Positions 45,341-57,384 of a stretch of DNA of 64,000 nt are shown piece after piece; positions within the stretch are counted from its first letter, which is position 1, and each line of letters opens with the position of its first letter. Made by a program: the position numbers and the translations under genes. The notes below the pieces were generated by a model. The model was not told the DNA's origin, made no database searches, and was given only the letters and a program-made list of their open reading frames with translations. Source of the stretch: JAPOUP01 sp965199865 (GTDB taxonomy: Bacteria > Pseudomonadota > Alphaproteobacteria > Rhodobacterales > Rhodobacteraceae); the NCBI GenBank assembly GCA_965199865.1, contig CBDATU010000016.1:62001-126000 (forward strand). The letters run 5' to 3'.

Positions 45341-46635
45341 GATCGGTACGCGGCGTTTATCGATATGTAGTCGTGGGTAAGATCGCAGGTCCAGACCGCG
45401 GCGGTTCCGCTCCCTACGCCTAGATCGACATGAATTTCCAGTTCATCGTTCTTCATGTAATCGACGCCGTCCTCCTCCCGGTAGCTCCGCGAAACCCAAC
45501 CCTTCTCCGCCACCAGGATATCGCCGAGCCTGATGGACAGCAGATCACGATCAGCTTCGGCACCGGACTTTCCCACAGCCATCACGATGCGGCCCCAGTT
45601 CGGATCCTCACCCGCCATCGCCGTCTTCACCAGGGGCGAATTACCGATGGCCAGCGCAACCCGACGGGCATCACAATCGTCGCGGGCACCGGTGACGTGA
45701 ATCCTGATGAGTTTCGTCGCGCCTTCGCCATCACGAACCACCTGTAACGCAAGATCCGCGATGACGTCGCGCATAGCACGCTCAAATTTCTCATCCGTTG
45801 AGACATTGGCACCGCTTTGACCCGTCGCGGCCAGTATCAGTGAATCGGATGTCGAAGTATCACTGTCGACGGTGATGCTGTTGAAGGTCTGCCCCACATG
45901 TCGCGAAAGCATGGCCTGCAGTGCATTCTGCGGAATGCGTGCATCCGTAAAGACAAAGGCCAGCGTCGTCGCCATATCCGGCGCGATCATCCCGGAGCCC
46001 TTCGCTATCCCTGCGATGCGGACGCGTTTTCCATCTGATAGGATTTCGCGAAACGCCCCCTTTGGAAAGGTATCCGTCGTCATGATCGTCTGTGCGGCCT
46101 GTTCGAATCCTCCTACTTCCAGTCCTGCCTTCAGCTCCACCAGTCGTGAGGTGATCCGGTCATATGGCAGCGGCTCACCGATCACGCCGGTTGAGCACGA
46201 GAACACACGCGCTTCTGGCACATCAAGGTTTTCGGCGACCAGGGAGGTGATCGCCGACACCGCCTTCTGGCCGTTTGAGCCCGTGAAAGCGTTCGCATTG
46301 CCGGAATTCACTATGATGGCCGCACCGGCCACGCTGTCGCCACCCAGCTTCGCCTGGCAGTCCAGAACGGACGCTGAGCGGGTGGAAGACCGCGTAAACA
46401 CTCCGGCGATGGCCGTGCCCCGGGAAAGTTCCGCAAGCAATACGTCAGAGCGGTCAGCATAGCGTATGCCTGCCGCCAATGTGGCCAGGCGAACACCCGC
46501 TACGGGTGGAATCGCCGGGAATCCACCCTTCGGTGCCAGGGGCGAGACCGAAGCCGATTTCCGTTCGCCAAGCTGCTTGCGCAGAGTCCTGAGCTGACGC
46601 TTCAGTTTCCGGATTTTCCTCGACTTCGATCCCAT
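45337..46635 (-). CDS. argJ: Bifunctional ornithine acetyltransferase / N-acetylglutamate synthase
   Basis: A 432-residue enzyme of arginine synthesis that moves acetyl from N-acetylornithine to glutamate. It self-cleaves before the Thr in PDMATTLAFVF, leaving alpha and beta chains. KGSGMIAPDMA and the end of the chain (WTCDLTHDYISINAAYRS) are diagnostic. The ATG at 46635 has GAGGGA seven bases upstream, preferred over 46665. The first 28 residues (MGSKSRKIRKLKRQLRTLRK...) are a basic extension not usual for ArgJ. Operon order parvulin-argJ-mutT. Confidence 0.93.
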   Translation of the reverse strand: MGSKSRKIRKLKRQLRTLRKQLGERKSASVSPLAPKGGFPAIPPVAGVRLATLAAGIRYADRSDVLLAELSRGTAIAGVFTRSSTRSASVLDCQAKLGGDSVAGAAIIVNSGNANAFTGSNGQKAVSAITSLVAENLDVPEARVFSCSTGVIGEPLPYDRITSRLVELKAGLEVGGFEQAAQTIMTTDTFPKGAFREILSDGKRVRIAGIAKGSGMIAPDMATTLAFVFTDARIPQNALQAMLSRHVGQTFNSITVDSDTSTSDSLILAATGQSGANVSTDEKFERAMRDVIADLALQVVRDGEGATKLIRIHVTGARDDCDARRVALAIGNSPLVKTAMAGEDPNWGRIVMAVGKSGAEADRDLLSIRLGDILVAEKGWVSRSYREEDGVDYMKNDELEIHVDLGVGSGTAAVWTCDLTHDYISINAAYRS

Positions 46636-46654
46636 CTGAGTCCCTCGGCCAGAA

Positions 46655-47503
46655 TTATCGGTCAATCAGGGAGGCATCGCCCAGAATGCTGGGATCAATG
46701 CCAGACATATCCCTGATTTCTTTCCGCGCCGCTTCGACGATCGCTCGAACCTCGACGGCCAGTTTCTGCTGCCAGACTTGCTCCCGCAGCTGCTGTCGCA
46801 CGTCCTCCAGAGCTGGCGGCGAACTTTCGCGGACATCCATCAGGACGATGACATGCCATCCGAACTGGGTCTGCACGGGGCCGCCGACCTGTCCTCTGTC
46901 CAGCGCCACAACCGCATTTTCGAATTCCGGGACCATCTGTCCAAGACCGAACCACCCTAGATTGCCTCCATTGGGGCCGGTTGGTCCGGTCGATCTTTCC
47001 TTGGCGAGTTCAGCGAAATCAGCGCCGTTCTCCAGTTCGCTCAGGACCTCCTGCGCCGCCTCCTCGGATTCGACCAGTATATGCGAGGCATTGAATTCCG
47101 TTGATGGGCTGAAATTCGCAAAGTTGGCCTCATAGGCCTCTTCGATCTCATCATCCGAAACCGAGACCGTTTCCGCAATTTCGGTGAGTGCCTCTCTGGC
47201 GAATAACGACCGACGTTCGTTTTCCAGATGCAGTTCGCTGTATCTGGAAAGGTTTGACCGCTGCTGGCCGACAGCTTCCTGCTGGATCAATCGTTCCAGA
47301 ATTCCATTAAAGATCACTTCAGGCGGCAGCTGGCGCTGCTCCTCGGACAGATTCAGCGACATGGCGATCATGTGACCAACCGTGATGTCCCTTCCCTCAA
47401 CGGTGGCGACCACCGTGTCGGCAGTGACGTCCTGGGCGGTTCCGGGCATGGCCATAGCCAGGCCGAAGGCGCCCGCGAGTAGCAGGGATCCATATTTTGA
47501 CAT
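46655..47503 (-). CDS. Parvulin-type peptidyl-prolyl isomerase, periplasmic
   Basis: A 282-residue SurA/PrsA-like foldase. The signal peptide is SLLLAGAFGLAMAMPGTAQ with cleavage after TAQ. A helical chaperone part follows (residues 30-130), then a rotamase domain: FNASHILVESEEAAQEVLSE, LGWFGLGQMVPEFENAV and TQFGWHVIVLMDV. The ATG at 47503 is chosen because the signal peptide starts there; the frame is open further up. It is 20 bp upstream of argJ and divergent from secA. Confidence 0.88.
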   Translation of the reverse strand: MSKYGSLLLAGAFGLAMAMPGTAQDVTADTVVATVEGRDITVGHMIAMSLNLSEEQRQLPPEVIFNGILERLIQQEAVGQQRSNLSRYSELHLENERRSLFAREALTEIAETVSVSDDEIEEAYEANFANFSPSTEFNASHILVESEEAAQEVLSELENGADFAELAKERSTGPTGPNGGNLGWFGLGQMVPEFENAVVALDRGQVGGPVQTQFGWHVIVLMDVRESSPPALEDVRQQLREQVWQQKLAVEVRAIVEAARKEIRDMSGIDPSILGDASLIDR

Positions 47504-47685
47504 ATTCTTGGTCCTTCCTGTTTCCGAAGGCAGCGCCCCGGCGTTGACAGTGTCGATGCGGCAACCTACATCGCTTTGAGGCGTGAACGGCCGCTTTCCC
47601 GAAGCCATTCCTATGGGTCTCCGCAGGGGTGGGCAAGCACCCGCCTTGCACGTTGACGTCAGATCACAGACCAGGCGGAAAGAGA

Positions 47686-50379
47686 ATGCTGGGTATTGGA
47701 ACATTCGCCAAAAAGGTCTTTGGCACAACAAACGACCGAAGAATCAAGTCGACGCGTCCGACCATCGATATGATCAACGCGCTTGAGGCGGAATTCGAGA
47801 AGCTGTCTGACGAACAGATAAAGCGGAAGACGAAGGAGTTCTCCGAGCGCACCACGAATGGCGAAAGCCTGGATGATCTGCTCCCGGAGGTATTCGCCAA
47901 TTGCCGGGAGGCTGCCCGTAGGGCGCTGGGTCTTCGTGTGTTTGACGTGCAGTTGATGGGCGGCATATTCCTGCATCAGGGCAACATCTCCGAAATGAAG
48001 ACAGGCGAGGGAAAGACGCTGGTCGCAACCCTTCCGGCCTATCTGAACGCACTGACCGGGCGTGGCGTGCATATCGTCACAGTCAACGACTATCTCGCGA
48101 AGCGTGACGCGGAATGGATGGGCAAGGTCTATGATGCGCTGGGCATGACCACTGGCGTGGTCTATCCCCATCAGCCAGAGGAAGAGAAGCGTGCGGCCTA
48201 TGCCTGCGACATCACCTACGCAACCAACAACGAACTGGGATTCGATTACCTGCGCGACAACATGAAATCGGAACTTTCCCAGATGTTCCAGCGCAGCCAT
48301 CACTTTGCGATCGTCGACGAAGTGGACTCGATCCTGATCGACGAGGCACGCACTCCGCTGATAATTTCAGGTCCGGCCCAGGACCGCTCCGAACTCTACC
48401 AGACCATTGACGGCATCATTCCGGAGGTTCGGGACGAACATTTCACGCTCGACGAAAAGACACGGAACGTGACCTATACCGAGGACGGCAACGAATTCCT
48501 GGAACAGAGACTTCGCGATGCGGGAATCCTGCCGGAAGGTCATTCGCTGTACGATCCTGAAGCCACGACCATTGTGCATCACGTCAATCAGGGGCTTCGT
48601 GCGCATAAACTGTTCACAAGGGACAAGGACTATATCGTCCGCAACGGAGAGGTCGTCCTCATTGACGAGTTCACGGGCCGGATGATGGCTGGACGCAGGC
48701 TTTCCGACGGGCTGCATCAGGCCATCGAGGCCAAGGAAGGATGCCGGATCCAGGCCGAAAACGTCACTTTGGCAAGCGTCACGTTCCAGAACTACTTCCG
48801 CCTTTACGAGCATCTGGCGGGCATGACAGGAACCGCCGCGACCGAGGCCGATGAATTCATGGAGATTTACGGACTCGGCGTTGTGGAAGTGCCGACGAAT
48901 ATGCCCATTGCGCGGATTGACGAACATGACGCGGTCTACCGAACCACGCACGAGAAGTTCGATGCAATTCTAGGAGAGATCAAAACCGCACACAGCGCCG
49001 GTCAGCCCGTACTTGTCGGAACCACGAGCATCGAGAAGTCAGAGCATCTGTCACAGATGCTGAAGGACGAGAAACTGCCGCACAATGTTCTCAACGCCCG
49101 CCAGCATGAGCAGGAAGCGCAGATTGTGGCCGATGCCGGCAAGCTAGGCGCCATCACGATCGCCACCAACATGGCCGGTCGCGGCACCGACATCCAGCTG
49201 GGCGGCAATGTGGAAATGAAGGTGCTGGAAGCACTGGCCAGCGACGCCGAAGCCACCCCGGACGAAGTGCGGGCACGGATTGAGGGTGAGCATGCCGACG
49301 AAAAGAAAAAGGTTATTGAGGCCGGTGGACTGTTTGTCCTTGCGACGGAGCGCCATGAAAGCCGCCGTATTGATAACCAGCTGCGGGGCCGCTCCGGTCG
49401 GCAGGGCGATCCGGGCAGGTCAGCATTTTACCTGAGCCTAGAAGATGACCTGATGCGGATATTCGGGTCAGAACGCCTTGACAGGATGCTGAAGACGCTT
49501 GGCATGAAAGAAGGAGAGGCCATCGTCCATCCCTGGGTCAATAAGTCGCTTGAAAAGGCGCAGGGCAAGGTCGAAGCCCGCAACTTCGATATCCGGAAGC
49601 AGCTGCTGAAATTCGACAACGTGATGAATGACCAGCGAAAGGTCATTTTCGGCCAGCGCCGCGAGATAATGGAGACTGGGGATCTTTCGGAAATTGTTGA
49701 GGACATGCGCCACCAGGTGATCGACGATCTGGTGGACCGCTTCATTCCTCCGAAAACATATGCCGATCAATGGGATGCGGACGGTCTTCACGCCGCGATT
49801 GAGGAAAAGTGCGGTTTTGAGTCCGGCGTGAAGGACTGGGTCGAGGAAGATGGCGTCGACGACGGGGACATCCGTGCGCGGCTGACCAAAGCGGCCGATG
49901 AATTGATGGCGGCAAAGGCCGTACAGTTCGGCTCGGAAAATATGCGTTCGATCGAAAAGCAGATCCTCCTGCAGACGATCGATACCAGATGGCGCGAGCA
50001 TCTCCTACGGCTTGAGCATCTGCGTTCCGTTGTCGGCTTTCGGGGCTATGCGCAGCGCGACCCGTTGAACGAGTTCAAGACTGAGGGCTTCCAGCTATTC
50101 GAAAGTCTCCTGAACACCCTGCGCGAAGACGTAACGCAGAAGCTCAGCCAGATTCGCCCGATGACCGATGAGGAACGCCAGGCGATGCTACGGCAGATGA
50201 TGGCCCGTCAGCAGGCGATGCAGCGGCTGGCTGCAGCGACGCCCGCAGCCAAACAGAATGCGGGAGGAAGGGGCTTCGACCCGAACGACCGGACGACCTG
50301 GGGCAATCCGGGCCGCAACACACCCTGCCCCTGCGGCTCTGGGCGCAAGTTCAAACACTGTCACGGACGGCCTAGCTGA
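47686..50379 (+). CDS. secA: Preprotein translocase ATPase SecA
   Basis: An 897-residue motor of the Sec pathway. Walker A is MKTGEGKTLVAT near residue 106-117, the DEAD-like box is VDEVDSILIDEARTPLIIS, and motif VI is QLRGRSGRQGDPG. The C-terminal zinc motif CPCGSGRKFKHC ends the protein, needed for SecB and lipid binding. The ATG at 47686 has AAAGAGA upstream; the longer open frame from 47629 has no protein-like N-terminus. Confidence 0.97.
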   Translation: MLGIGTFAKKVFGTTNDRRIKSTRPTIDMINALEAEFEKLSDEQIKRKTKEFSERTTNGESLDDLLPEVFANCREAARRALGLRVFDVQLMGGIFLHQGNISEMKTGEGKTLVATLPAYLNALTGRGVHIVTVNDYLAKRDAEWMGKVYDALGMTTGVVYPHQPEEEKRAAYACDITYATNNELGFDYLRDNMKSELSQMFQRSHHFAIVDEVDSILIDEARTPLIISGPAQDRSELYQTIDGIIPEVRDEHFTLDEKTRNVTYTEDGNEFLEQRLRDAGILPEGHSLYDPEATTIVHHVNQGLRAHKLFTRDKDYIVRNGEVVLIDEFTGRMMAGRRLSDGLHQAIEAKEGCRIQAENVTLASVTFQNYFRLYEHLAGMTGTAATEADEFMEIYGLGVVEVPTNMPIARIDEHDAVYRTTHEKFDAILGEIKTAHSAGQPVLVGTTSIEKSEHLSQMLKDEKLPHNVLNARQHEQEAQIVADAGKLGAITIATNMAGRGTDIQLGGNVEMKVLEALASDAEATPDEVRARIEGEHADEKKKVIEAGGLFVLATERHESRRIDNQLRGRSGRQGDPGRSAFYLSLEDDLMRIFGSERLDRMLKTLGMKEGEAIVHPWVNKSLEKAQGKVEARNFDIRKQLLKFDNVMNDQRKVIFGQRREIMETGDLSEIVEDMRHQVIDDLVDRFIPPKTYADQWDADGLHAAIEEKCGFESGVKDWVEEDGVDDGDIRARLTKAADELMAAKAVQFGSENMRSIEKQILLQTIDTRWREHLLRLEHLRSVVGFRGYAQRDPLNEFKTEGFQLFESLLNTLREDVTQKLSQIRPMTDEERQAMLRQMMARQQAMQRLAAATPAAKQNAGGRGFDPNDRTTWGNPGRNTPCPCGSGRKFKHCHGRPS

Positions 50380-50504
50380 AGGTGGTTTCCAGGCAGCGCC
50401 CGAATTGGCGTCACGGAGTTCGGAGCTTCGCCCAAGCGGTTTCAGCGGTGAGGCCTGACATGCGCATCCGGACGCTTCCGAAACTGAAAGTCCAGTTCAG
50501 TCCG

Positions 50505-51647
50505 TCAGTTCTTGATGCTGTCCCAGAAGTTCTTCACCTTGGACAGAAAACTGGACGCCTGTGGATTGTTGTTGGAGCTCAGGCTGTCGAATTCGCGCAG
50601 CAGGCTCTTTTGGCGAGAGGTCAGATTCACGGGCGTCTCTACGGTAAGTTCGATGAACATGTCACCGATTCCGCTGCTGCGCAATGCTGGCATGCCCTTA
50701 CCGCGCAGACGCATCTGTCGGCCTGACTGGCTCCCTTCGGGAATCCGCACGCGGGATCGGCCACCGTCGATGTTCGGCACCTCTATGTCGCCGCCAAGCG
50801 CTGCCGTCGCCACGCTGACCGGCACGGTGCAGAACAGATCCTGCCCGTCACGCACGAACAGCGCATGCTCCCGCACATGAACGAAGATGTACAGATCCCC
50901 GGCGGGACCTCCTCGCAGGCCGGCTTCTCCCTTTCCGGCAAGACGGAACCGTGTTCCGGTTTCGATACCGGCAGGGATGCTCACTGACAGAGAGCGGCTG
51001 GTCCGTTCACGGCCCGCACCCCTGCAGACGGAGCAGGGGCTGTTGACGATCTGACCCATTCCGGAACAGGTGGGACAGGCGCGTTCGACCATGGTAAAGA
51101 TGCCCTGCTGTGCACGGACTCTTCCCAATCCGGAGCAGGTGGGACAGGTGAGCGGTTCGGTACCGCTTTCCGCTCCCGTGCCGTCACAGCTGGAGCAGTT
51201 GACGGTGGCGTCAATTTCAATCGTCCTTTCGATGCCTGAATAGGCGTCTTCCAGGGATACCTGAAGGTCGTAGCGCAGGTCCTCGCCGTGGGTGGCTCGC
51301 TGGCGTCCACCACGGCGGCCCATGGGGTCGCCACCAAACAGGTTTTCGAACATATCCGAGAATGCCGAAGGAAAGTCGGCGTTGGAAAATCCCCTGAACT
51401 CGCCTCGCTGCTGTACGCTTCCATCAAAGGCGGCATGGCCGAACTGGTCATATGCCGCTTTCTTCTCAGGATCTTTCAGAATATCGTAGGCTTCGTTCAC
51501 TTCCTTGAACTGGGCTTCGGCATCCGGATTGTCCTTGTTCCGGTCGGGATGCAGATCCCTGGCTTTTCTGCGGTAGGCTCGTTTTAGATCATCCGCGCCA
51601 GCGCCCTTTGAGACGCCCAGGACATCATAGAAGTCGCGCTTGGCCAT
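50505..51647 (-). CDS. dnaJ: Chaperone protein DnaJ
   Basis: A 380-residue co-chaperone that stimulates the DnaK ATPase. J domain at 1-70 with HPD in ARDLHPDRNKDNP, a Gly/Phe-rich linker, four CxxCxGxG zinc motifs (CSSCDGTG, CPTCSGLG, CPTCSGMG, CSVCRGAG) at about 149-210, and a C-terminal substrate-binding domain. It lies downstream of dnaK on the same strand. Confidence 0.97.
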   Translation of the reverse strand: MAKRDFYDVLGVSKGAGADDLKRAYRRKARDLHPDRNKDNPDAEAQFKEVNEAYDILKDPEKKAAYDQFGHAAFDGSVQQRGEFRGFSNADFPSAFSDMFENLFGGDPMGRRGGRQRATHGEDLRYDLQVSLEDAYSGIERTIEIDATVNCSSCDGTGAESGTEPLTCPTCSGLGRVRAQQGIFTMVERACPTCSGMGQIVNSPCSVCRGAGRERTSRSLSVSIPAGIETGTRFRLAGKGEAGLRGGPAGDLYIFVHVREHALFVRDGQDLFCTVPVSVATAALGGDIEVPNIDGGRSRVRIPEGSQSGRQMRLRGKGMPALRSSGIGDMFIELTVETPVNLTSRQKSLLREFDSLSSNNNPQASSFLSKVKNFWDSIKN

Positions 51648-51704
51648 GTGTCAGTCCTTTTGGAACACGAAACGCATGCACGGAAGCCGCAGGCGCGCAT
51701 GGAT

Positions 51705-51738
51705 CGTGGCCGAACCGGCAGGTTCCGGAGCGGCCACG
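51705..51738 (-). terminator. Hairpin in the dnaK-dnaJ gap
   Basis: CGTGGCCG and CGGCCACG form an 8-bp outer stem, with an inner GAACC/GGTTC stem. It lies between the dnaK stop and the dnaJ start. It has no T run and may lower dnaJ expression relative to dnaK or protect the dnaK mRNA end. Confidence 0.5.
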
Positions 51739-51754
51739 TCTCGCCTGATTGCGC

Positions 51755-53659
<1,905 letters not shown>

Positions 53660-53809
53660 TTTCAAGACTCCTTACCATTTGGCGATGTTTGTGGGGTACG
53701 GCCCTGGAAGGCACCGCTCTCCAATCCCTGCTTAGTTTGCGGGAAGTATGTCCCTGCAATGTTTCCTGCGCTATATAGGAACGGAGATTCGACCCTGCAA
53801 GCGAACGGG

Positions 53810-54457
53810 ATGGACAAATTTCAGGCCATGGGCCGGAGGCCGGATAGACTGGTGGAACCAACGCTTTCCATTCGTGATGTGCTGGTCTTCAAGGGGATTC
53901 TCGACAGGCAGGCCCAGGCCGCGATGCTGGAGGATCTGCGTGAAGTGGTTGCCGCCGCGCCTCTCTTCTCACCGCAGACGCCTTACGGCAGACCAATGTC
54001 GGTCAGGATGACCTCCGCAGGAAAATACGGATGGCAGTCGGACCGCACGGGGTACCGGTATGAAGACCGGCATCCCTCAGGTGTGGACTGGCCTGCCATC
54101 CCCGACAGCGTCCTATCGATCTGGGACGCGGTGACGGGGCTGTCGCGGCAGCCGGACTGCTGCCTTCTGAACTTCTATGGGGCCGATGCGCGTATGGGGA
54201 TGCATCAGGACCGGGACGAAACCGACTTCTCCTTTCCCGTCGTGTCGGTATCACTGGGCGACGACGCGCTGTTTCGCATCGGGAACAGGACACGCGGCGG
54301 GCGCACAGAGTCCATCTGGCTCTCATCCGGTGATGTGGTGGTCATGGGTGGGTCGGCGCGCCTGCTCTATCACGGGGTGGACCGGATAAAGTCCGGTACG
54401 TCGACCCTGCTGAAAGAGGGCGGACGGATCAACCTGACGCTGAGGGTCGTGGACTGA
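53810..54457 (+). CDS. alkB: AlkB-type alpha-ketoglutarate-dependent DNA dealkylase
   Basis: A 215-residue Fe(II)/2-oxoglutarate dioxygenase that repairs alkylated bases. The iron-binding H-x-D is in MGMHQDRDE, the second His in LLYHGVDRI, and the cosubstrate Arg pair in RINLTLRVVD at the C-terminus; NFYGADARMG precedes the H-x-D as in AlkB. The ATG at 53810 fits the family length, though 53828 is possible. The open frame upstream lies inside dnaK. Confidence 0.9.
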   Translation: MDKFQAMGRRPDRLVEPTLSIRDVLVFKGILDRQAQAAMLEDLREVVAAAPLFSPQTPYGRPMSVRMTSAGKYGWQSDRTGYRYEDRHPSGVDWPAIPDSVLSIWDAVTGLSRQPDCCLLNFYGADARMGMHQDRDETDFSFPVVSVSLGDDALFRIGNRTRGGRTESIWLSSGDVVVMGGSARLLYHGVDRIKSGTSTLLKEGGRINLTLRVVD

Positions 54458-54563
54458 CAGTGGATCCTGCGGATACTGCCGGTATTGCCGATTCTCTGGC
54501 GAGCGAGCATAAGCGGATGCTGGATATCCTGGGATTCCGGGCTGGTGCGCGAAGGAGCGGATA

Positions 54564-55361
54564 TTGGACTTTGGACATCTTTGCCAGGTGATGCGGCGTC
54601 TGGCGATCGAAGCCGGGGATCTGATCATGGAGATCTATGGCAGCGATGAGTTCGACATAGGGATGAAGCCGGATGCAAGTCCGGTAACGGTGGCCGACAG
54701 GGAGGCGGATTCGCACATTGTGGCCGGTCTGCGAGCGGCCTTTCCTGGCGTAACCGTCGTGAGTGAGGAGCAGGCTGTGTCACATACCGAGCGGGCCGAC
54801 TCTTTCCTGATCGTCGATCCGCTGGATGGAACCAGGGAATTCATCAGACGGCGCGGGGATTTCACTGTCAACATCGCCTATGTCGAGGCCAGGGTGCCGA
54901 TGCGGGGAGTCGTCTACGCACCAGCGAAGGGCAGGCTCTTCCATACGCTTGCGGACGGCATGTCGGTCGAGGAAACCGGACCGTTTGCAAAAGGCGCGGT
55001 GGGGACATCAGGGCGCATCAGGGCGTCCATGCCTGACAATGACGCGTTGACGGTCGTCGCCTCGAAATCGCACCGTGACAAGGCTACTGATGACTATATC
55101 TCAAAATACAGGATCCGTGATTTCACAGGTGCGGGGTCGTCGCTGAAATTCTGCCTTGTCGCCACGGGCGAAGCCGACCTCTATCCACGACTGGGGCCAA
55201 CCATGGAGTGGGATACGGCGGCGGGTGATGCGGTGTTGCGCGGTGCAGGGGGCCGGATGGTTCGGTTCGATGATCACGGGCCTTTCGACTATGGCAAGCC
55301 GGGATATGCAAATCCGCCCTTCATCGCCCATGCGCCCGGCGTGATCCTGTTGCCAGGCTGA
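54564..55361 (+). CDS. cysQ: 3'(2'),5'-bisphosphate nucleotidase CysQ
   Basis: A 265-residue inositol-monophosphatase-fold phosphatase that hydrolyses PAP from sulfate assimilation. The metal sites are VVSEEQA, the motif DPLDGTREF and the C-terminal WDTAAGDAVL. The likely start is TTG at 54564; an ATG at 54591 would shorten it by nine residues. Its stop overlaps the kdsB start. Confidence 0.9.
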   Translation: MDFGHLCQVMRRLAIEAGDLIMEIYGSDEFDIGMKPDASPVTVADREADSHIVAGLRAAFPGVTVVSEEQAVSHTERADSFLIVDPLDGTREFIRRRGDFTVNIAYVEARVPMRGVVYAPAKGRLFHTLADGMSVEETGPFAKGAVGTSGRIRASMPDNDALTVVASKSHRDKATDDYISKYRIRDFTGAGSSLKFCLVATGEADLYPRLGPTMEWDTAAGDAVLRGAGGRMVRFDDHGPFDYGKPGYANPPFIAHAPGVILLPG

Positions 55362-56161
55362 TGCGCGTTCTGATCTGCATTCCGGCGCGATACAGATCCT
55401 CGCGCTTTCCAGGAAAGCCGCTGGCGAAGCTGCGTGGCGCGTCCGGTGAGGCGCGAACCCTTATCCAGAGAACGTGGGAGGTAGCGAGGCAGGTTTCGGG
55501 GGTGGATCGGGTCGTGGTCGCGACTGATGACAGCCTGATCCGGGATGCCGTCCAGAGGTTCGATGCCGAAGTCCTGATGACGTCACCGGATTGCAGAAAC
55601 GGGACGGAGCGCTGTTCGGAAGCGATGGGCGCGCTGGGCGGAGGCTATGATATCGTCGTGAACCTGCAGGGCGATGCACCTCTGACCCCGCCATGGTTCA
55701 TTGAAAGCCTTATCGATCGCCTCGCACGGCATCCCTCGGCCGATGTCGCAACACCGGTGCTGCGCTGCGACGGGCATGCCCTGAACGGATTTATCCAGGA
55801 CCGCAGTGCGGGCCGGGTCGGCGGCACGACCGCGGTCTTCTCCCGGGATGGACGCGCGCTGTATTTTTCCAAGGAAGTGATCCCCTACACGACGCGCCAG
55901 TTTGCGGATGATCAGATGACACCGATTTTCCATCATGTCGGAGTCTATGCTTTCCGGCCATCAGTGCTGGAGGTCTATCCACAGTGGCCGGCCGGACCTC
56001 TGGAAAGGCTGGAGGGACTGGAACAGCTCCGGTTTCTTGAACAGGGCCGTCAGGTTCTCTGCGTTGAGGTCGATGCCCTGGGGCGGGGGTTCTGGGAGGT
56101 CAATAACCCGGAGGATGTGCCGCGGGTCGAGGCGATGTTCGCCGAACTGGGGATTCAGTGA
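55361..56161 (+). CDS. kdsB: 3-deoxy-manno-octulosonate cytidylyltransferase (CMP-KDO synthetase)
   Basis: A 266-residue nucleotidyltransferase that activates KDO for lipopolysaccharide synthesis. It starts with the CTP-binding IPARYRSSRFPGKPLA, has DRVVVATDD and NLQGDAPL in the centre, and SKEVIPY further on. This confirms an LPS-bearing Gram-negative host. It is coupled to cysQ by a one-base start/stop overlap. Confidence 0.92.
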   Translation: MRVLICIPARYRSSRFPGKPLAKLRGASGEARTLIQRTWEVARQVSGVDRVVVATDDSLIRDAVQRFDAEVLMTSPDCRNGTERCSEAMGALGGGYDIVVNLQGDAPLTPPWFIESLIDRLARHPSADVATPVLRCDGHALNGFIQDRSAGRVGGTTAVFSRDGRALYFSKEVIPYTTRQFADDQMTPIFHHVGVYAFRPSVLEVYPQWPAGPLERLEGLEQLRFLEQGRQVLCVEVDALGRGFWEVNNPEDVPRVEAMFAELGIQ

Positions 56162-56310
56162 TACCAGATGGGGATGATTGAGGCTGGATTGCGGAAATGT
56201 CGTGGGTTTCGCCCTAGTGAATGGAAGGCTCCGGAGCCCGTTGTTCCGACTGTCATGGCGGATGTGGAGCGCGATAGGGACGCGCTGATTTCTGCCCAAA
56301 CAGGCAAGGC

Positions 56311-57213
56311 ATGGATATGGTTAGAAAGATAACAAAGGCCGTCTTCCCGGTCGCGGGACTGGGCACGCGGTTTCTTCCGGCAACCAAGTCGATTCCGAAA
56401 GAGATCATGACCCTGGTTGATCGGCCGCTGGTCCAGTATGCGATCGACGAGGCACGGGCGGCGGGAATCGAACAGTTCATATTCGTCACCTCCCGAGGCA
56501 AGGGGGCGCTTGAGGATTATTTTGATCTCGCGCCTGAACTTGAGCAGGAACTGATCAGGAAGGGCAGGAACACGCTTCTGGGAGAGCTGAGGCGCACGAA
56601 CATGGCCTCGGGCACCATTGCCTATGTGCGTCAGCACCGGCCACTTGGGCTGGGCCATGCCGTCTGGTGCGCCCGGCACCTTATTTCACCTGACGAAGCC
56701 TTTGCCGTCATCCTTCCCGACGACGTGATCGCCGCGGACAAGCCTTGCCTGCTGCAGATGCTTGAAGCCTATCGGGAAACCGGCGGCAGCATGGTTGCGG
56801 CAATGGAGGTTCCTCCAGAAAAGGCGTCCGCCTACGGCATGCTGGACGTCAGGGAGGAAATGGGACCGATCATTTCGGTCAAGGGCATGGTTGAAAAGCC
56901 GGAAGCGGGCAGGACTCCGTCGAACCTCGCTGTCATCGGACGGTATCTGCTGTCACCCAGGGTGCTGGATCATCTCAATGCCGGGCGTCCGGCATCTGGC
57001 GGTGAGATACAGCTCACGAATGCCATTGCGAAGGAAATCGAGCAGGGCGGCCAGGTTCATGCATACAGGTTTCAGGGGAAGCGGTTTGACTGCGGGTCGA
57101 AGGCGGGTTTCCTGCAGGCAACGGTGGCCTTTGGACTTTCCCGTGCGGATCTTCGGGAAGAGTTTTCGGATTTTCTCGTACGGATGGCCGGGAAACGGAA
57201 GGGTGGGCAGTGA
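56311..57213 (+). CDS. galU: UTP-glucose-1-phosphate uridylyltransferase
   Basis: A 300-residue enzyme making UDP-glucose for polysaccharides. The nucleotide-binding signature is FPVAGLGTRFLPATKSIPKE, followed by YAIDEARAAGIEQFIFVTSR and ILPDDVI. Length is standard. The 149 bp between kdsB and galU contain no other gene. Confidence 0.95.
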   Translation: MDMVRKITKAVFPVAGLGTRFLPATKSIPKEIMTLVDRPLVQYAIDEARAAGIEQFIFVTSRGKGALEDYFDLAPELEQELIRKGRNTLLGELRRTNMASGTIAYVRQHRPLGLGHAVWCARHLISPDEAFAVILPDDVIAADKPCLLQMLEAYRETGGSMVAAMEVPPEKASAYGMLDVREEMGPIISVKGMVEKPEAGRTPSNLAVIGRYLLSPRVLDHLNAGRPASGGEIQLTNAIAKEIEQGGQVHAYRFQGKRFDCGSKAGFLQATVAFGLSRADLREEFSDFLVRMAGKRKGGQ

Positions 57214-57384
57214 CGGCCTGGTCCGTGGAAGTGGCGATCCAGCGGCATGGGCGAATGACCAGCTAGCCTGGAAATCTCGCCAGACGCTCCCGGGCGGCAC
57301 CCGCTGTTGGCTGGGTGGATTAGGTTCACCCGGAGACTGCGCCGCTTTCGGATTTTCACCAGACTCGTGACATGACCGGCGTTT

